Origin: Woeseiaceae bacterium
Lineage (GTDB): Bacteria > Pseudomonadota > Gammaproteobacteria > Steroidobacterales > Woeseiaceae
DNA length: 64,000 nucleotides
NCBI GenBank assembly: GCA_028279985.1
Contig: JANQMR010000026.1
Span: forward strand, 1 to 64,000
Direction: 5' to 3'
A program made the position numbers and the translations under genes. Of this stretch, positions 62,768 through 64,000 are shown in pieces (positions within the stretch are counted from its first letter, which is position 1; each line of letters begins with the position of its first letter). The notes under the pieces are model-generated. The model ran no database searches. It was not told the DNA's origin and saw only the letters and a list, made by a program, of their open reading frames with translations.

Positions 62768-64000
62768 CTAACGCGAAGCGAGGAATTTCAATGGATAACG
62801 AACGGGCGCACAAAGCGCGTTGAGCATCAGCCAGAACACCGGGCGAGTCCGCCGGTGCAAGGACACCGCAAAAAAAGACGCGATCGTGTAGGAAACGAGC
62901 GTTGCAAAAGCCGCGCCCTCACCGCCGTAAACGGGGATCAGGATATAGTTCAGGACAACGTTTGACAATGCACCGAGCCCCTGGGTCAATAGCGAGAAAT
63001 ACAACGCGTTCTCGATCAGGATCCATTTCGACAAAGCGGCCCGCATGAAGATGAAGACCGACGCCCAGGTGTGGATCACGAGGATCCCTGCGCTGGCCGC
63101 ATAATCGACACCGAAAAACAAGGGTATCAGCCACGGCGCCAGAATCATGACCGATAGCGCAATCAGCATGCCGAGCACCGCCAATCCGTCGAAGACCTGC
63201 TGCAGACGGTGCTGGAACAGTTCCGGATTGGACTCGCGTAACTCGATCAGTTTCGGAAAGATCGAGGCGACGATCGCAGTCGGAACGAAGTACCAGACCT
63301 CCGACAAGCGGGCCGCCACGGCGTATATCCCGACCTCGGCCGGCTCGGCCAGCCACCGCAGCATGACCTGGTCGATCTTCAGATAGATGACGGCAAAAAA
63401 CGACGCAAGGTAGATCATCCAGCCCTGGCGCAACAAGTCGCCGGCATGTCTGCGGTCGAAACGCCAGTCGGATAGCCGGATCTCGGCTTTGAGCCGAAAG
63501 AGCAGCAGGAGAAATACGGCTGCCGACAGCATCTGCAGCAGGTACGGTATCGTAAACAAGACGACACCGGCGCCCCACAGGATCAGCAATACCGCCGCGG
63601 AGGCGTAGACGAGCTGCGACAGCAGGCGCGTGACCGAAACGTAGCGGGCCTTGAGAAAAGCGTTGAACCAATAGTCGATAACATCGACCGGCGTAAACAA
63701 GAGTGCGAAACCGGCGATCGCAATCAGCGCAAACTGGACCGATTCCACACCTTCGAACGCAGCGGCAAACAACAGCAGGGCAAGGTAGCCCGCCAGTACG
63801 CCAAAGAGTTTCAGTAGCGCGGTGGTACCGAGCGTCTCGGCGCGAACCTCGGGCCGCTTGACGATCTCGCGGACGACCAGACCGTGCAAACCGAGGTGCC
63901 CGGAGACGCCGAACAGGGCGACCATTGACATTGCGTAGGCGACGAGACCGAAGTCCCGCGGCCCTAGATAACGGGCCATGAGCACCGTGACCGCAAAACC
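62768..64000 (-). CDS. Polysaccharide flippase (Wzx/MATE-like), 5' end cut by the right edge
   Basis: The frame is open to the last base of the window, giving ...GFAVTVLMARYLGPRDFG before the first visible ATG at 63979; the true start lies outside. 62768 is the stop. About twelve hydrophobic segments, with the family-like opening ARYLGPRDFGLVAYAMSMVALF and later WVYFVPTA-type helices. Wzx proteins flip lipid-linked repeat units across the inner membrane for Wzy-type polymerisation. It is 6 bp upstream of the nitroreductase-like gene, so all of 55036-64000 may be one operon. Confidence 0.9.
   Translation of the reverse strand, partial: GFAVTVLMARYLGPRDFGLVAYAMSMVALFGVSGHLGLHGLVVREIVKRPEVRAETLGTTALLKLFGVLAGYLALLLFAAAFEGVESVQFALIAIAGFALLFTPVDVIDYWFNAFLKARYVSVTRLLSQLVYASAAVLLILWGAGVVLFTIPYLLQMLSAAVFLLLLFRLKAEIRLSDWRFDRRHAGDLLRQGWMIYLASFFAVIYLKIDQVMLRWLAEPAEVGIYAVAARLSEVWYFVPTAIVASIFPKLIELRESNPELFQHRLQQVFDGLAVLGMLIALSVMILAPWLIPLFFGVDYAASAGILVIHTWASVFIFMRAALSKWILIENALYFSLLTQGLGALSNVVLNYILIPVYGGEGAAFATLVSYTIASFFAVSLHRRTRPVFWLMLNALCAPVRYPLKFLASR

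Noticed and set aside
1-64000. tRNA, rRNA, IS elements or prophage genes
   Set aside because: No transposase, integrase, terminal inverted repeat or RNA gene pattern was found on either strand.

Overview
This window is one large exopolysaccharide (EPS) locus. It is built around an exosortase A (XrtA/EpsH) core of the type found in Gram-negative bacteria that carry the PEP-CTERM protein-sorting system. DNA is GC-rich, genes are tightly packed, TTG and GTG starts are common, and outer-membrane export parts are present. A gammaproteobacterium, possibly marine, fits; I cannot name the species. No rRNA, tRNA, IS element, phage gene or CRISPR array was seen.

Region 1 (1-15040) is a decoration section with changing strands. 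It holds four sulfotransferase-family genes, a secreted beta-helix protein, an alpha/beta hydrolase, a glycosyltransferase overlapping an O-antigen ligase-like membrane protein, a GNAT acyltransferase, two membrane-anchored transglutaminase-like proteins flanking a polysaccharide deacetylase, and a lyase-like lipoprotein.

Region 2 (15043-41845) lies entirely on the minus strand and is the XrtA core. In transcription order: EpsB-type priming sugar transferase, PrsK histidine kinase, PrsT TPR lipoprotein, Wza-like export lipoprotein, chain-length protein, tyrosine autokinase, outer-membrane protein, DUF3473-type deacetylase, FemAB-like protein, asparagine-synthase-like amidotransferase, exosortase A fused to EpsI, glycosyltransferase, amidotransferase 1, glycosyltransferase, GDP-mannose dehydrogenase-like enzyme, two glycosyltransferases, acyl carrier protein, and XrtA-associated hydrolases 2 and 1. 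Many genes overlap by 4 bp. The response regulator PrsR and the usual acyl-CoA ligase and PLP decarboxylase are not in the window.

Region 3 (42319-49870) supplies precursors: UDP-GlcNAc 2-epimerase, a small outer-membrane barrel, phosphomannomutase, mannose-1-P guanylyltransferase, UDP-glucose dehydrogenase and a WecA-like priming enzyme.

Region 4 (50459-64000) looks like a second glycan assembly set: FkbM methyltransferase, glycosyltransferases, an epimerase, a Wzy-like protein, GDP-fucose synthesis (Gmd, Fcl), pyruvyl transferase, a nitroreductase-fold protein and a Wzx flippase cut by the right edge.

Together the genes suggest an acidic, fucose- and uronate-containing polymer that may be sulfated, acylated, deacetylated and pyruvylated. 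Another window-wide feature is many unrelated 11-15 bp tandem microrepeats in intergenic DNA, plus three exact in-frame 15-bp duplications inside genes.
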